From the NCBI RefSeq assembly GCF_947623445.1, contig NC_135245.1, forward strand, positions 5,215,501 through 5,279,500: a DNA stretch of 64,000 bases, in the 5' to 3' direction. The position numbers and the translations under genes are program-made. Below, in pieces: positions 1-18,800 of this stretch (the first letter of the stretch is position 1; each line of letters starts with the position of its first letter). The notes below the pieces were generated by a model. That model was not told where the DNA came from, ran no database searches, and worked only from the letters and a program-made list of their open reading frames with translations. The stretch comes from Clavelina lepadiformis (lineage: Eukaryota > Chordata > Ascidiacea > Aplousobranchia > Clavelinidae).

Positions 1-3000
1 TTTAGTTGAATCTTAGATAGTAAATGACGTCACTTGCAACTGGAATCTGTACTATTTGGTTATGACTCTGATTGATCTAAGATAAAGTTATACCTAAAAC
101 TATAAAAAGAGTAGTACTTGGAAGTCTACATAGGTAAACCAGAAATTGCTAATTTTTCCGTTTCAATCGGAGATAACTTCACTGACTTGTTTGACACAAA
201 GAATCTTACGATTCTAAGAAACGTATACTGTATGATCAAACGTGATGAATTGCAGAAACATTTTCTTGAAGTCAGCGACTCCATCGCGTATGTAGACCTG
301 CACACTTCATCTGTCCAGCACGATGCTGCTCTTTAGCGCCCTCCAGTGTTAATATTAATCTACGTTTGATGCTCATATTTCTGTTATTGTTTGGTAAAAA
401 AGATCTTGCATTGAAGTATTCCAGTCTTTCGTAATCATTCTTATCTGTGCTTGCTTTTTTGTTTTGACTTTTTACACGGTTTATAAAAGAATTGCTGATT
501 CGTGTTAAAAATTACAGCTTTAGTTAACTTTTCGAGCGTTTTGGTTTTACGTTTGAACAACTTTTGAAAGAAGTCGATATTTTTAGGGAAGTAATTTTTA
601 GTGTTATTGTTATTTACAGATATGTTTATTTACATTTGTGTACTTACAACGTTGAGTACACGGCATTGTCGTGAAATGGAATTTTTTTTATAATATAGAA
701 ATACAGCACATAGCCTATATCACAAACGACGATGCGTAGGTTACAGTATACGAAAACGCTATTATTTGTTGCTATGGATTTAGCCTTTAGTCCAAATTGC
801 ACCACCGATAGTCTGCAATTACAAACACTTGACTAGAGTGTCTCATAATAACACGGAAGCTTTCAACCAATGCGTAGCCAACAATTATACAACCGCCCTC
901 AACCGGATTCTGCATGTGACTTATTCCGGTCTACACCTCAAGCGCCATGTCGGATATGCGCTGGGCATGTGAGTGAGTTTCCTGACACAGCCATATATAA
1001 CTGTCGCCGATTGTTTCGACTCTGATCACAAAGTACCTACGAAACAGCACGACAATTTATACTCAAAGTTTAGACTTGCAATGTAAAAGAAAGCATGTGT
1101 GTTCTCTTACCTTTCACACAGCTATCGAAAATAGTGTAGTTTGAAACAGCAACAACCTTCATTGGCGTGTACATATGTTTGTGACGACGGCAACGACGTC
1201 ACTGAAGAGCAGAGTTTCGTCAAAAACTACCTGAAACGGACATGCTTGTTAATTGCATGCTGGCCTACATGGAATTAACGTAACATTTTAACTGATAAAA
1301 TAATAAAATGTAATTAATTTCTTTTCCTTGGCGAGACTGAATCGTCGTCGCACCTCATCGGAGGTATCGGAGGATGCTCGGGATCGAAGACTTCTGGATT
1401 CAGAGGAAGATCACAGGGTTGAGGGAAACAGAAGTATTAAATTACACACAAGTATTAAAACATATAATTTTAATACTTGTGCAATGCACTGTAAGCTAAT
1501 GCAGGATACCTTACTTGTTTCTGTAACACTTCTATAATGAGTCTGGTTAAGTGATGCAATGACGCATCACGTACATCAGAGTTAATAACAATATTCATTG
1601 CGACTAAAAAAATAAATGCACTGAACAACGAATAACAATGCATGATATGGGCTGTGCACACTGATCAAACTTAAGTACTTCAAGCTTTTGCAAGTGGAAG
1701 TTTTTTAACTGTAATAAATGGTCATACCTTACGATCTCAAGTATACTTTCATATTCAACCCATAGCAGAGAGACGTAGTTGACGTCATTTCAATTAACAC
1801 CATGATCGGATGGTTTCTCATCTAAACAAGATAGGACAGTTCGACAAAATGAATTAATAACTTTTATGAAAATATTTGTTCTTTTACAAAGAAAATCCAT
1901 TTCAAGCTTTCAAACAAAGCTCTGAATATAACCATTTCCGCCAAAATGCGTTATAGTTTAGAACTTTCGATCCCGTAGAAGCGAAGTCAACTTCGTTGTT
2001 CACACTGACTATGAGGGTTTTCGCACGTAGCTTGGTCAATGCTACGATCCAACCAACATCTGTGGGTTGTATTGTCTTGGGTTTAGTTGTACGTTGATTG
2101 AATTGTTCTAGGTTTTCTTGTCCTGGGTTGAATTGACTGATCACCTATGAATATGACCATTGCGTGGGGTGTTGTATAGTGTGTAGTTGAAAGTTAGCCC
2201 TATCGCGTCCTCTTTTCCGCATATAGGTTATAAAACAAATGCAAACATAGCACATGAATTCTATCGCTGATTAGACTACTCACCTTTTACATCATTTCAC
2301 TTTCTTGAACGTTCACCTTGATCGATACGAATTCAGCAACCACGCTGATCAATGACATTTTGCTGTCAAGAGCATTTGACAGTCACTTGCAAAGGACAGG
2401 CCTCAGGCAATGACAGCTTGTTGTTTGCAAACTAAAGAAATCAAGAATAAGAACAATGCAATATGAAGTTCGCAGGAAAAACAACAATGGACATTGTGGT
2501 TATTAGACCTAAATGAGTCACATTTGTAAAGGCTCTCCTAAGATTTCTGGATGTCAGACGCATAGGAAACATATTCACTCCGATAGCATTTACTGACAAA
2601 ATTATGTGCGACTTTCTTTCTATATAAAAGCAAACAAATATCATAATGTAGCTTTAAACGTTGTAATCGGTAACAGGTTTGTGGTTTGCAAAACTTTGGG
2701 TGTGAAAACTGTTGTAAAAGCCGTATCGTATATGTATCTGCATATACAGTTCTACCTATTTGGTTTTACATAGATGCAAATGTTTGTTCGGTTATATGAA
2801 TGTTGAAAGGTTCTACGTCTTCATGTCTTGCACATATGCAAATACCTTTGTGATAACTGTCCACTTGCGTGAAATGTTGACAAAACAAAACCAAATGGCA
2901 TGTCATAAACATAATGCTGATGTTAGATTATAAAAAGAGTAAACAGAACATCATGCTTTTTGAATAACTGCATACATGGCGCAATATTTATCCCAGCAGG

Positions 3001-3980
3001 TGTGTGGAATATGAACAGTAAAGTCTACACCTCAATGCGACACGAGGAATAAAGTTGTTGACAGAGCATGGGAAACAACACGTGGTAATCCAACAGGACA
3101 TATAACTGCGATAACAGCACTTACAGTCGACAAATCACCACAATGACATGTGCTGGGTTACACGCGGGCGTTGCAGCTATATGGGCTAATTAATATGCGC
3201 CATAGCATGTCATTATTGAGTTGCAACCCCTTATCATACTGTGTTGTTGGACTAGACGTTTCCTTTCTCAATGCCCCAAGCGATTAGCTTGCCGCAGGTT
3301 TCAAAAGATTTGCTTATCTTGCAAGTATAATAAAATAATAAAAACTTACATATAGCTTCGAATATCGTACATAATTCTCCTATAAATCTTTCTAGCTGCA
3401 ACCACAACATTCTTATAAGTCCTTAGTGTTAGCGTCTTCGCAAATATACCAATGAGAAAGTTATACGCTTGCAAGACTGTTGCAATTACGTGCTTTGCTG
3501 CGCACTTAATTTGGCCGTTTTGACGATATCTTAGCATCTTAAAGTTGGACGATGATCGTTCCGATAACTAAGTGGAAAATATTGCTTTTTCCGACTTTTT
3601 TTTGGTGACAAAATCTTATCGGTAATAAACAAATTCAAAAAACATTATAAAACATTACATCATGGAATAATTCAGGAAATAGGATAAACGATGTTTGCGA
3701 GGTAGCAACCATAGATTTTGATCTGAAATAAAATACAAAAATTTGTAATACAGTATATATGTAAGTGTCACATGGTAAATATATTTGCCAATTCTCTTAA
3801 AAGGAAACAAGGGTTTGACTGTTATTTCAAAATAAGATGACGCAACAATATTTGACATGTTTTTCAGCGCCCCAAGCTAATGAATCAACCACTTCAGGCT
3901 CACGTGACTCGAATTTAGCCAATCAATGAGTCAACAACACAGGAGGATGACGTAATTTAGTTTAAACTATACTGGCCAGG
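1..3980. other. Intergenic; no gene recognised
   Basis: No conserved protein is recognisable on either strand; the longest open frames are short and AT-driven. Perfect CRE palindromes (TGACGTCA) lie at 25-32 and 1780-1787, with near matches at 1194-1201 and 3948-3955. A TATA-like TATATAA is at 994-1000, but the first ATG after it is followed at once by a stop. A GC-richer patch at about 1330-1430 and an open frame at 118-336 could be exons of an unidentified gene, but no family resemblance supports this. Confidence 0.5.
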
Positions 3981-3986
3981 TGTGGG

Positions 3987-3993
3987 TATATAA
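3987..3993 (+). promoter_or_regulatory. TATA box of a candidate small gene
   Basis: TATATAA lies about 90 bases upstream of the ATG at 4085, at a plausible distance for a short 5' leader. A CRE-like TGACGTAA sits 32 bases further upstream at 3948-3955. The assignment rests on position and consensus only. Confidence 0.4.
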
Positions 3994-4084
3994 CAAGCAG
4001 TTTTTTCCGTTAGCTCGTCAAAACTTAATAATATCTGTAAGACTTATTCACTGCGCTTCAGCATTTTTTTACCTTGGCGAAAGA

Positions 4085-4579
4085 ATGAACGTCTTCGAGG
4101 AGAATTATTACGATGAATACGATTTTTACAACATCATGCCGATTGAAAATTTATTCACTCGTTCTGGCGGAAAAGGAAGAACAAAGACTGAAATCCAGAC
4201 CAGAAGGTGAATAAAGAACATAGCCGAAGAGGCTAAGTAAAAGATCTTTCATACTTCGTGCAACTTAAGTCAAAGGGTTTTTCGTCGTGGAATTTCGTAT
4301 GCATTCGAGTAAAGTATAAAGCCTTTTGAGGACTCGAGAAATAATTGATAATAATGATAACTGTGTCATGATTTGAAATCATTTCAAAAACAACTTTTAT
4401 AAAATAAGGAACGTTAGGAAAAAATAAAATAAATAAGAACAAGTAAAATTTCACATTTCAGCAAAAAGGTAACGAACTCCTGGACGGTTTACGCAAAGCT
4501 GGAACGTGAGAGTCGCAACAGGTCAAGAAAGCACCACGCCCGTAGCAACAGCATAACCAGTCGAAACAACGACGCCTGA
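4085..4579 (+). CDS. Candidate two-exon small protein (79 aa), family unknown
   Basis: Proposed exons are 4085-4206 and 4462-4579. The ATG has a purine at -3 and is preceded by a TATA box. The first exon ends at a GTGAAT donor and the second starts after a pyrimidine-rich acceptor ending TTTCAG; the phases join cleanly (2+1) and give 79 residues. The N-terminal half is acidic and tyrosine-rich (ENYYDEYDFYN); the C-terminal half is strongly basic (Arg/Lys/Ser/His-rich). Exon 2 is clearly more GC-rich than its surroundings, as expected for coding sequence. I do not recognise a family. Without splicing, the frame stops at 4208-4210 after 41 codons, right beside an AATAAA at 4211, so an unspliced 41-aa product is the alternative. 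Confidence 0.35.
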
Positions 4580-7064
4580 CGTTGAATGAGCGTAATCGGT
4601 GAAACAACAACTGGTGGGTATAAACCGCAATCGAGTTATGTTACAACAACTTGTACAAGAGTATAGTTTAACAAGTGCTGTTATTGTAGTCGGTTGCGTC
4701 ATTTGGTTTGAGTATGACGTCATTATATATGTGCGTCATATCTACTGTAATCGCATGCGTTGTTAGCGGGGAAAAGAAAGCTATAGAAGTATGGTTGTCA
4801 AACTGAGTCATTCTTCACTATACAAAGACCGGCGTCAAATATAGGTTACCGGTTGCGTGATAGTTAATTATTGAAAATAACAACTAGGTTACCCATTAGG
4901 TGGTTTCTTTTTCTTAAACGAAGCTTTTTACATTCAACTTTTTTATTTACTTTATTTCTAGGTGAAATTATTTACTGATGTATGATAATGCACATACGTA
5001 TTACGTAACCAAAAGCACCGGTAACCGACTTAACACCGGTACCAAGGTTGTTTTATTTTTTAACCGAATTTGCAAAGCAACATTTTACTGGTTTGTTTTT
5101 ATTTTTATATATGATATTTTGTGCATTTGTTCCCCCGTTGAGCTTTGATAATCTCTCACTCTTATGAAGTTTTCAGATGGTTAAATTGCTGATAATACCA
5201 ATCACTGAATATGAGCTTATCTCATGCTTTTCCCCGGAAAGGTATATATAAGTCAAATAGCCGTACAAAGCTGATCTATTTTCTTTCTTTCTTTCTTACA
5301 TTCTCTAAGGATAATTACTTTTGTTGATTATATGGAAAAAACATATACCGTAACTTGACCAAATACAAATGGGAAAGGGTTATGGCGAGTTTGCCAGAAG
5401 GTTTTCACGGGTAAGAAAACGAATAGAGTTGAGAACCACTGGCTTAAAGCATATAAAGAAAACAAATACCATCTATAGAGTAAAACAAATAAGCGTGAGG
5501 TGTATAACTGTAACATTTGCACCGGTTCTCGATATAAACATAAATCAATATCAATCATTTAGATGACGTCGAGGGAAACGGATTGTCCTCTACTGACGAC
5601 GAGATATATTAGATGAGCAAAATGCTTTTGTTTAAGATGGAATCAAGCCCACCAAAGCATGTTACATCTGGTGCATCTATGAAGTGCAATTCTTGAGGCC
5701 CGCTCGTATACAGTGTAGGCCTATATATAACGTCGTGTTTATAATGTGCACAGCAGTATAGCAGAGACCTTTTTACTCGCAGGGTGTATTATACATTACT
5801 AAGTTTTTTGTCTTTCTGCAAGTAATTTAAAAAGTACGAAATTTTGTTTGATTTAAAAGTGATTGTGCAATTGTCAAATAACTTTTTTGTTCAAACGAGT
5901 CATGCCAAAAATCGAACGTACGAAATGTAAGAAGTTGCTACTTCCTTTTTGAAAATTGTTTATTGGAAATTTTACTTAGTTTTTGTGTCTGTATCTGACC
6001 GAAATTAAAGAAAATGTTGCTGTAATATGGCACATATAAATAGAAACCGTAACTAGTTAAAGGGAGAACTTTTTACGCAGCAGCTGACAAGCACGTTTCG
6101 CTATCTGCCGGTTTAATAAAAATTCAGAATTTTCACAAAAAGCTGCAAGTATGGAAACTTGAACTGCGACTATTTTTTTACATTGGAGCATATTTTGCCA
6201 GTTTCAATACATTACACCGCAACTTTCCTCTCTTCCTTAGTTTTTTAGAATCAAAGTATGAGACCAAAAGCGCGTTTAAAACTGTATGCTTTTGAGCATC
6301 ATAAAGGCATATAGAGTTTGATGCAGCAGACAAGAGCAGGCCATAAATGTAATGAATGAACTTTAAAGAAAAAATGTACCTGTACCTGTAGGATTTTTAA
6401 ATAAACTTAACTTCACCCAAGACAGGACAGCAGGATAATCAAGGATATATAGATATGGATCACAAAAATGTACAGATTATTAAATAAGTACAAGTTGTCA
6501 AAAACATTAAGGTACGGAAACAGCGTTTACTGCATGGCGAAGATTTGTCCGTGCTTGTTTCACATACAAAACTTAACGTCAAGATATGAGGTTACATCAA
6601 TAGGCTTGGCTTGTTCATTGCTATATACAACCGCATCAAAAACTTTAAGGTTTTCTGACCAAATTACTTTTCGCAAGAAATGGACAACTTTCACATATAT
6701 AAGTAGTATGTGTAAACGCTGGCTGCCTACATAATAAATACCTCGACGTATCCGAAACGTTTGAGCATAGTCTGCGGGGAAATGGTAATGTGGCTGTTGT
6801 ATCAAGCTTTATACGCAACGCATCGTAACGTTTCTTTCATTGTTGTTGGGCTGAGCAGTGATGATATGAAGGAGGTATCCACAAACGCGTAGATATACAG
6901 TAGGTAGCTATATTTCCAGGCTTGTTTATGGGCACTTTTTTCTGTCTAATTCCAATTATATATTATTGTATTATACATATACAGAGCATGTCTCTGTATA
7001 TATATAGGCTACAGTATTTAAAAACGTCTGTGCATGGGACAAATTCCGTGTTCACAGTCCTAAC
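4580..7064. other. Intergenic; no gene recognised
   Basis: AT-rich sequence with no recognisable protein. It holds a perfect CRE at 4715-4722, a TATA-like run at about 5243-5250 followed by a short TTTC microsatellite near 5281-5297, and a CRE-like TGACGTCG at 5564-5571. Small open frames here lack any recognisable domain. Confidence 0.5.
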
Positions 7065-8041
7065 CAAGGACGGATTACCACAGGAGCAACTGGGACACAT
7101 GCCCAAGGGCCCCGAGCTTTTGAGGGCCGCAAACCGTTCTCGGCCAACTGTGCCAGTATGACGCATCCTGGTTAAAAGCGGTCTGATTTGTAGCGATATT
7201 TCTTGATCAAAAAGTTGACATTTTATGACTTTTCCTGAAATTTTTCCGGCCATCCGACTTTGCAACTTTGACAAAAATCGATTTGTATTTTGAGAAATAT
7301 TAACATATTTATATGAAAATGCTGCTTATTACCTTCTATGTTGACCTAGTTTTAATTATTGGCTTATTAATATTTGGGTCAGGCTGTCAAAATTTATGAT
7401 AGTTGACTAAAGATTTTGCGAGAGAAGATGTGGAATTTTTCTATTCATCGCAATTCATACAAAAGGCCGTTTTCTCTCTGGTGATTGGCAATTGAATGCC
7501 GCCCCCTCGCGTTGATCTACTTTTTCGTTTTTCTGTCCAAGATTTTTGCCGCGCCTAATATGCATGAAATGCGAAACAGCGGGAGTGCGGCAAGTTAAAG
7601 GAATGAAGGAACAACTGAGCTGGATGTAAAGCTTGTCGTTAAGCGGGTTACTAACGTATACGTCGTTTCAAATTTGTAGCTTGCATTATAAATTGCCACA
7701 ACTATTTTACATGTAAACATGAGAATAAAATTTTCAATTTTGTGGTATTATAAAGCGTTTCTTTCAGGTGTAAAAACCAAACAATTTTGCGTTCTGCGCA
7801 TTTTGCGCGGGGTGGGTCAATGCAGAAACTTATCATCTAACTTTTAAAAACTCTTGGCCTGCTATCAACTAACTTTAAAATTGGGCACTAGAAATGTGGT
7901 GGCATATTTTAGTTCTGCACAGCTGGGCACCCAAAAACCATACTACGCCTCTGTTTGAGTGGGCGAACATACATCGTGATGGAAATGTGGCACCACAATT
8001 TAAAGTTGCCCCAGGGTCCCAACGGTGCTTAACCGCCACTG
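7065..8041. mobile_element. hAT-like non-autonomous DNA element
   Basis: The left end reads CAAGGACGGATTACC; the right end, reverse complemented, reads CAGTGGCGGTTAAGC, an imperfect terminal inverted repeat. The flanks are near-identical 8-bp duplications, GTCCTAAC at 7057-7064 and GTTCTAAC at 8042-8049 (one mismatch), the hAT-type length. No transposase frame is visible, so it is a deletion derivative or MITE. Confidence 0.5.
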
Positions 8042-8667
8042 GTTCTAACCCAGCCTATTTATAATCTCACTACGGATAAAAGAAAGCAGAAAAACACAAA
8101 CTTTTACATCCAGTCTAAAAATAAAATTCGCTAGATTAATTCAACGTACCGCAGTTTATAAAACTATAATTTATTTTCATAAAATGTCTAGCTATAGCCT
8201 ATAACAATTCATCTACACCTCTCAGCAGCCAATCTCTGCTCAAGTCTACACAAGCGTGTTTTATACAGCGAAGCTGTTATACCCTGTAATACCACTGCTG
8301 TACAGGAAAACTTTCATAAGTTAGTCTTGGTGAAAAATAATACAGATTTTGCAATTGATATTGATCGCTATGTATTATAAACAAAAATTAAAAAAGGTAA
8401 TTTTATGAAATTTCGCTATGCATGCTGTTACTAGAGCTGGCTTTTATAATTAGTTAGGTTGAAGCACAGTAAGTTAAAGATAAATGCTTGAAATACAACT
8501 ACAGCCTCCTTAGTTTCGATCAGGCTTGAGTCACTACCTTTACATCTTCCCAGAAAGAAGACCGCGTTCACTGGCAAGGTCCACCACATACGACGGCACA
8601 TTTTGCTAGTTCTAATCAACGTACATCTGTAACACAAAATATAGTTATTGTATTAGGTGGTATTAAT

Positions 8668-8765
8668 CAGGGCTGTGGAGCCGGAGCCAAAACAGTTTTT
8701 AAGGAGCCAGAAAGATCATTCAAAATAGAAGCGGAAGCGAAGCCACCGATTTCAATACAAGTTTT
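8668..8765 (+). mobile_element. Fragment of a hAT-type element (one end only)
   Basis: The stretch starts CAGGGCTGTGGAGCCGGAG, resembling the terminus of a widespread hAT-type repeat, followed by the typical run of GGAGCC/GGAAGCG motifs. I found no matching opposite terminus downstream, so this is a truncated copy. Its right limit is arbitrary. Confidence 0.4.
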
Positions 8766-9639
8766 AGATCTAAAACCGTTAGTTACGCCGGTTTCATAAT
8801 AATGGCATTTATTTTTCAGTGGCAATTTTATTGCATCAAAATCTATAGCCTATTTTTCATCAAGGATGAATTTCTTTTGGAATCAGTTTGTGGTACAGTT
8901 GCTATGCTTCTATGTAATTAATTATTAGTTGAAAACTTTGCTTACTGCATTGTCATACACAATGGTAGACCTCACTTTTAGTGAATAATTTCTGACAGGC
9001 CATATTTTTCTGTTATCTTAGGCCTATGTAGGCTACAAGATAGGTTTTGTATAAGTCTACACACGATGCAGGCTCACTAGCCCGCTTGTAGGCTACTACG
9101 CATCGCACTACAGGGTTAAATATAAAAATACTATAAATTCCAATCATACAAAACGTATCTTAGTTGTATTTTTCCGCTTTGAAACTTAGTTTTTATATAA
9201 GCTACACAAAGTTATTACAGCATATAATGCTAGATAGGCTACTTGAGATTTCAGAACTCAGACACGGTTGCAATACAATTCTCAACGTGTTAAAACTTCT
9301 GCATAAAACGACAGGAGGCCTATAATAGTCTACAGAAACACATTCAGTTTTTAGATATAGATCCACAACCCTTTGGCAAACAGTTCAAAGTTCGGGTAAT
9401 ATCTCATGTCAGTGCAAAATAAATCTATCAGAACTTGCACATCGACAAGGTTTTTATTTGGTAACTTTGGCAAGCCAAATTCTACTGGAGAAAAGTGAAA
9501 ATCGTTACGTATTAGGTTGGCCAAGTGAGGCAAAAAACTATGGCAAGCCATGCTGGACAAAGGTGTAAACGGGGTCGAGTGCCCGCTTTTTGTCTCACTT
9601 GACAAACCCAACACCTTACCTTACACGAAACGATTTTAA

Positions 9640-9790
9640 CTTTAGTCCAGTCCCAAAGGGTTTTGGCTTGCCATAGGTTTAGGTAACCGGGGCAAAGTGA
9701 TGAGGAACCACCGCCGAGTGGAGTCGTGCAAAGACTTTCCTCAGTCCGAGTAAACTTATAAAGATTCCGATACCATACTACCCGTGTATA
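9640..9790. repeat. Dispersed repeat sharing the 3' part of the 56.5-kb SINE
   Basis: Positions 9725-9749 are identical over 25 bases to 56741-56765, and a weaker match (AAAGATT..ATACCATAC) continues to about 9778. The 56-kb copy follows a tRNA-like head; here no box A or B is visible upstream, so this looks like a 5'-truncated copy or an independent copy of the shared tail. Confidence 0.5.
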
Positions 9791-10103
9791 CGACGGTAGA
9801 GTTGTAACCTACGTTTATGAAATTCACTACCTATACCGTAATTGTCATCAAAAATAGCTTCATCATTGTAGTGTGAATTGTAGTGATAGGCCTACACAAT
9901 GATGATATTGGTAAAATAACTCTAAAAACATATGTTGCTTACAACTTTGAGCTATATATATGACATTAGATTGTTTTAAAACGCTAAACTAACCACAAAA
10001 TTTTCTATGGTCAAAATTCTTTGACCGCCGTGCAGTCCAGGTAGACGAGTAAGCTCCCATTGCAAAGCGACGATTCCCTGATCCCAGTGCTGGTCGATAC
10101 TTC

Positions 10104-10160
10104 AAATATGGCGCCCGGAGCAAGTTGTATCACGTGACTGTCTGGGTGACAAATGGCGAC
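10104..10160 (+). promoter_or_regulatory. Two YY1-type ATGGCG motifs in the YY1 5' flank
   Basis: AAATATGGCGCC at 10104-10115 and AAATGGCGACG at 10151-10161 match the YY1 core (AAnATGGCG) and lie 200-260 bases upstream of the YY1 start codon. A CACGTG E-box lies between them at about 10131. Binding is inferred from consensus only. Confidence 0.5.
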
Positions 10161-10366
10161 GAAGCCTAAAGCGAACGTTTTTGGGAAAGCTTGGTGATTA
10201 CGGCATTTGATAAAACTGCTTTCAAGCGGCGTTATAGATCAACGTAACATTAATGAAACTTACTTGATGGTTAAGGTGTTCAAATCTTACGGCCAGGATA
10301 TTAGTGATTTTTATGTTGCTTTGAATAGATGGTCGTCTAAAAATGGTTACCAGTTGATTGAACAAT

Positions 10367-15831
<5,465 letters not shown>

Positions 15832-18800
15832 TTCTCAGAGGAAATCATGAAATATTGTTTTTTTTCTGAAACCAGTTGTTGCAGATTTTCTGACAGTTGG
15901 TGTTTGGTGTCTTTTTAACCCTTATAGCTGTGGTTCCTGATGTTGATTTGGACGGAACCTTGGGGTCTCACGAAAAATGGTACAACCAGTTAGATAAAAT
16001 TTTAGAAACGATATATTTTAAACGTGCCATAACCAAGAAAGTTAGCTTTCTTACAACACATCAAACTAACAAACTTAGTTATCTGTCTCTGTGCCTATGC
16101 AAATTTTCCTTTATATGCTCACTGGCTATTAACTTTGTGATATGTTTGGAAATGTGGATTAGTTTTTTGTAGTTAAAATAATCTTACAGGATTCTGCAAT
16201 CGAAACAATTTGGGAACCACTGACTTGTTGTATGAGGAATTTGTATTTTTTACCTGCGGTTAAATATTTTAAGTTTTTAACTTTGTATTGTAAGTCTACG
16301 GATCGAATCAGATGTCCACACTTTTTTCCAAATTAATGATAATAGTATTTCAAGGGCATTAAAACCTATGATTAGAGGGAATAAAGTTCAAATATCAATT
16401 TAAGCTATGAAATAATTATAAACCTGATGCGATGTTTTTACAAGATCTTAGGCTGTTGTTTTATCATTTAAAAAAATTTAAAACGTCCAAATTTTGAACA
16501 ACAGTTTTAGGCTGCTTTTGGTTAGCTGTTATTTAAACACCAAAATCAACATAAGTCTGATGAAATTAGTGATGTATATTGCAGGTTTTTATTGGTTATA
16601 AACATTTTGATAATTTTGTAATGGGTATCTCCAAAAGTTTAAAAAACATTTTCATGTGTTTTGAAAGCTTTCGAGATAGACGAAGCAAGTTTTTGGGTGG
16701 TATAAATTGCCTGATTTTAGTTTAAGTTCAATATTTTTAGATCCAAAACGTCCTTCTACTGATCACATTTTAGTAGTATATTATGATGGTGGATGTTATT
16801 TTTCGACTTAAAAACTGTGTGCATGGTATGTTAAGCTGCACATGTTTTAAACTATATTGTGTGTAATTTGGAGTTTTTAACTATCTTATGTCACATTTGA
16901 ACAAGTGCCAATTATACAGTATCATTGTTTTAGATCAACCATGCTTGCTCCTTGCTATAACCAGCAATCTAATGAATGAGCTATGAAATTCATGGACATG
17001 ATGGTTAATTATTAATGCTTTTTGTAATATTTCCAATGGCTTACACTGTTGGCTTTTGCATGAACAGTATGCCCATACCTACCTTTTAGTGTATGATTTT
17101 CAATTTGTTTTGTAACAAAGTATATAATTCTTATTTTATGTTTTCTAAGTTGTGGAATTTTATCATTTTTTGCTATTACTACCTGTAATCAATTTCGTAG
17201 AAAATAGTGGCAACAAGTATTTGAATCTGGCAGCAGTTGTATGTACAATGGTACAGTTTACTTCTTAGAATGAAACTGTTGTGTGTGGCAAATTATATCT
17301 TGGTGCAATTTGTGAGTTTCTCTGTCAGTATATAGCGATGAAATGTAATTGCTGGCATGCTGATGCAACTAACATAGTATGCTTTTCAAGTTATTGTATG
17401 TGCTTCTTCCTGATATTATACTAAAGACTTGAAAATAGTTTTGTGTTTATTCTTCCGGAAAGATACTTAATGAGGTATTTCACCTTGCATTTGCAAACTT
17501 GATTACAAGTGTTAATGTCAATGGACAGGAATATCTCTAAAATTCTGAAGAATGTTAATTAAAAAGGTTGTGTTGGGAAATGCTTGCCATTTAGCAAAAA
17601 TATGATTATTAAATTAAAACAGTAGTTAAGCAAATGAAACAATGAATATAGCATGTTTTAGGTCATTTTTTAGTATTTACAGCCACTTTCCAAATTGTAA
17701 GCGTAAAAGGTAACTTGCCAACTTATCAATAACTATGTCCAACATTTTTAAAGTAAAACATTGTTGCTCTTACTTCTGGACGCCAAAAACCCAACATGCG
17801 AAACGCATAGGCCTACCATAAACATATAAAATTGCTTGCAGAAGTTAATTCACCTCAGCAGTAGCTGGATTGCATTAGCCATTAGCTGCCATATACTTGG
17901 TAATTGTCAAATCACGTTGTTATATGCAGGCAAAAACAACACTACTGTATTATTTTCTTAAATGTTGGCACGAAAATCATTGATTTTTCTTGCTAGATAT
18001 CAGAGTTTGTTGTGGCAATAAAATGAAGCGTTTTGATGAACTTATTTTTTGGCTAATGGCTAACAAATTGCTTAGTTGCCAAGTGCTTTAGACACAGATT
18101 TTCCTAGTTCTAATCTAAAAGTCAAATTGGGAATGCCGATGTTGCGTGTCAACAAAACGTCACTGTGTAACTTGTTCTGCATTGTTTAGACTCCAACAAT
18201 TTCTGTATATTGGTTGTTATTCACTCAGTAAACTACAGCGTATGGTAATTAACTAATTACCACTAATGCACATCAGTTTGGAGACTTGAATTGGAAAGAC
18301 TTATAACGGCATTAAACCACAATTCTAGATCCCGGTATTGGTGTGCAATTGGATTGCAATCCTAGCTCTATATTACATGCAAAAATACTGCACTACTTCC
18401 AATAACTAGTGATACCAATGTTTGAAAAAGTTGCTTTAATAAGTTACATAAGCCACCTGGCCTATACAAGCAAGCCATTCAGAATGCAATGTGTTGCTTT
18501 GCAAAGGCAATCACAGTGAGATACGTGAATAGTACATTACAATGTCACCGCAAGCTTGCAATATATTTGAATACATTGGTGGCAAATAGGTTTTGTACAA
18601 AGACAAAAAGTTTGGTTAAAAGTAGGTAAATTGTTATGCTTATAATTTCATGACAAGCCAAGCTACATAAAGCATGTAAAGTAAAACATTGCAGAAAATC
18701 AAACATAGGCTATATTCCCATACAAAACAAAATAATTTAGAAAACACAAAAGCGCAAATTTTTCTTCAAAACAATGTTTTATCAGTTACAATTGAGTTTT

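Noticed and set aside
118..336. Open frame of 72 codons on the plus strand at the left edge
   Set aside because: It reads like protein, but there is no ATG start, no clear acceptor and no recognised relative; it could be the last exon of a gene outside the window.
1328..1440. GC-rich patch with an Arg/Glu-rich frame
   Set aside because: No start, no convincing splice sites and no family match.
5369..5571. Possible spliced micro-gene (ATG exon ending in GTAAGAAA, acceptor ATTTAG before TGACGTCG)
   Set aside because: Exons would be only 14 and about 17 codons and the more protein-like frame of the second does not fit the phase of the first.
9351..9614. Minus-strand frame of 87 codons
   Set aside because: The first part contains repeated short words and it adjoins a dispersed repeat; no domain is visible.
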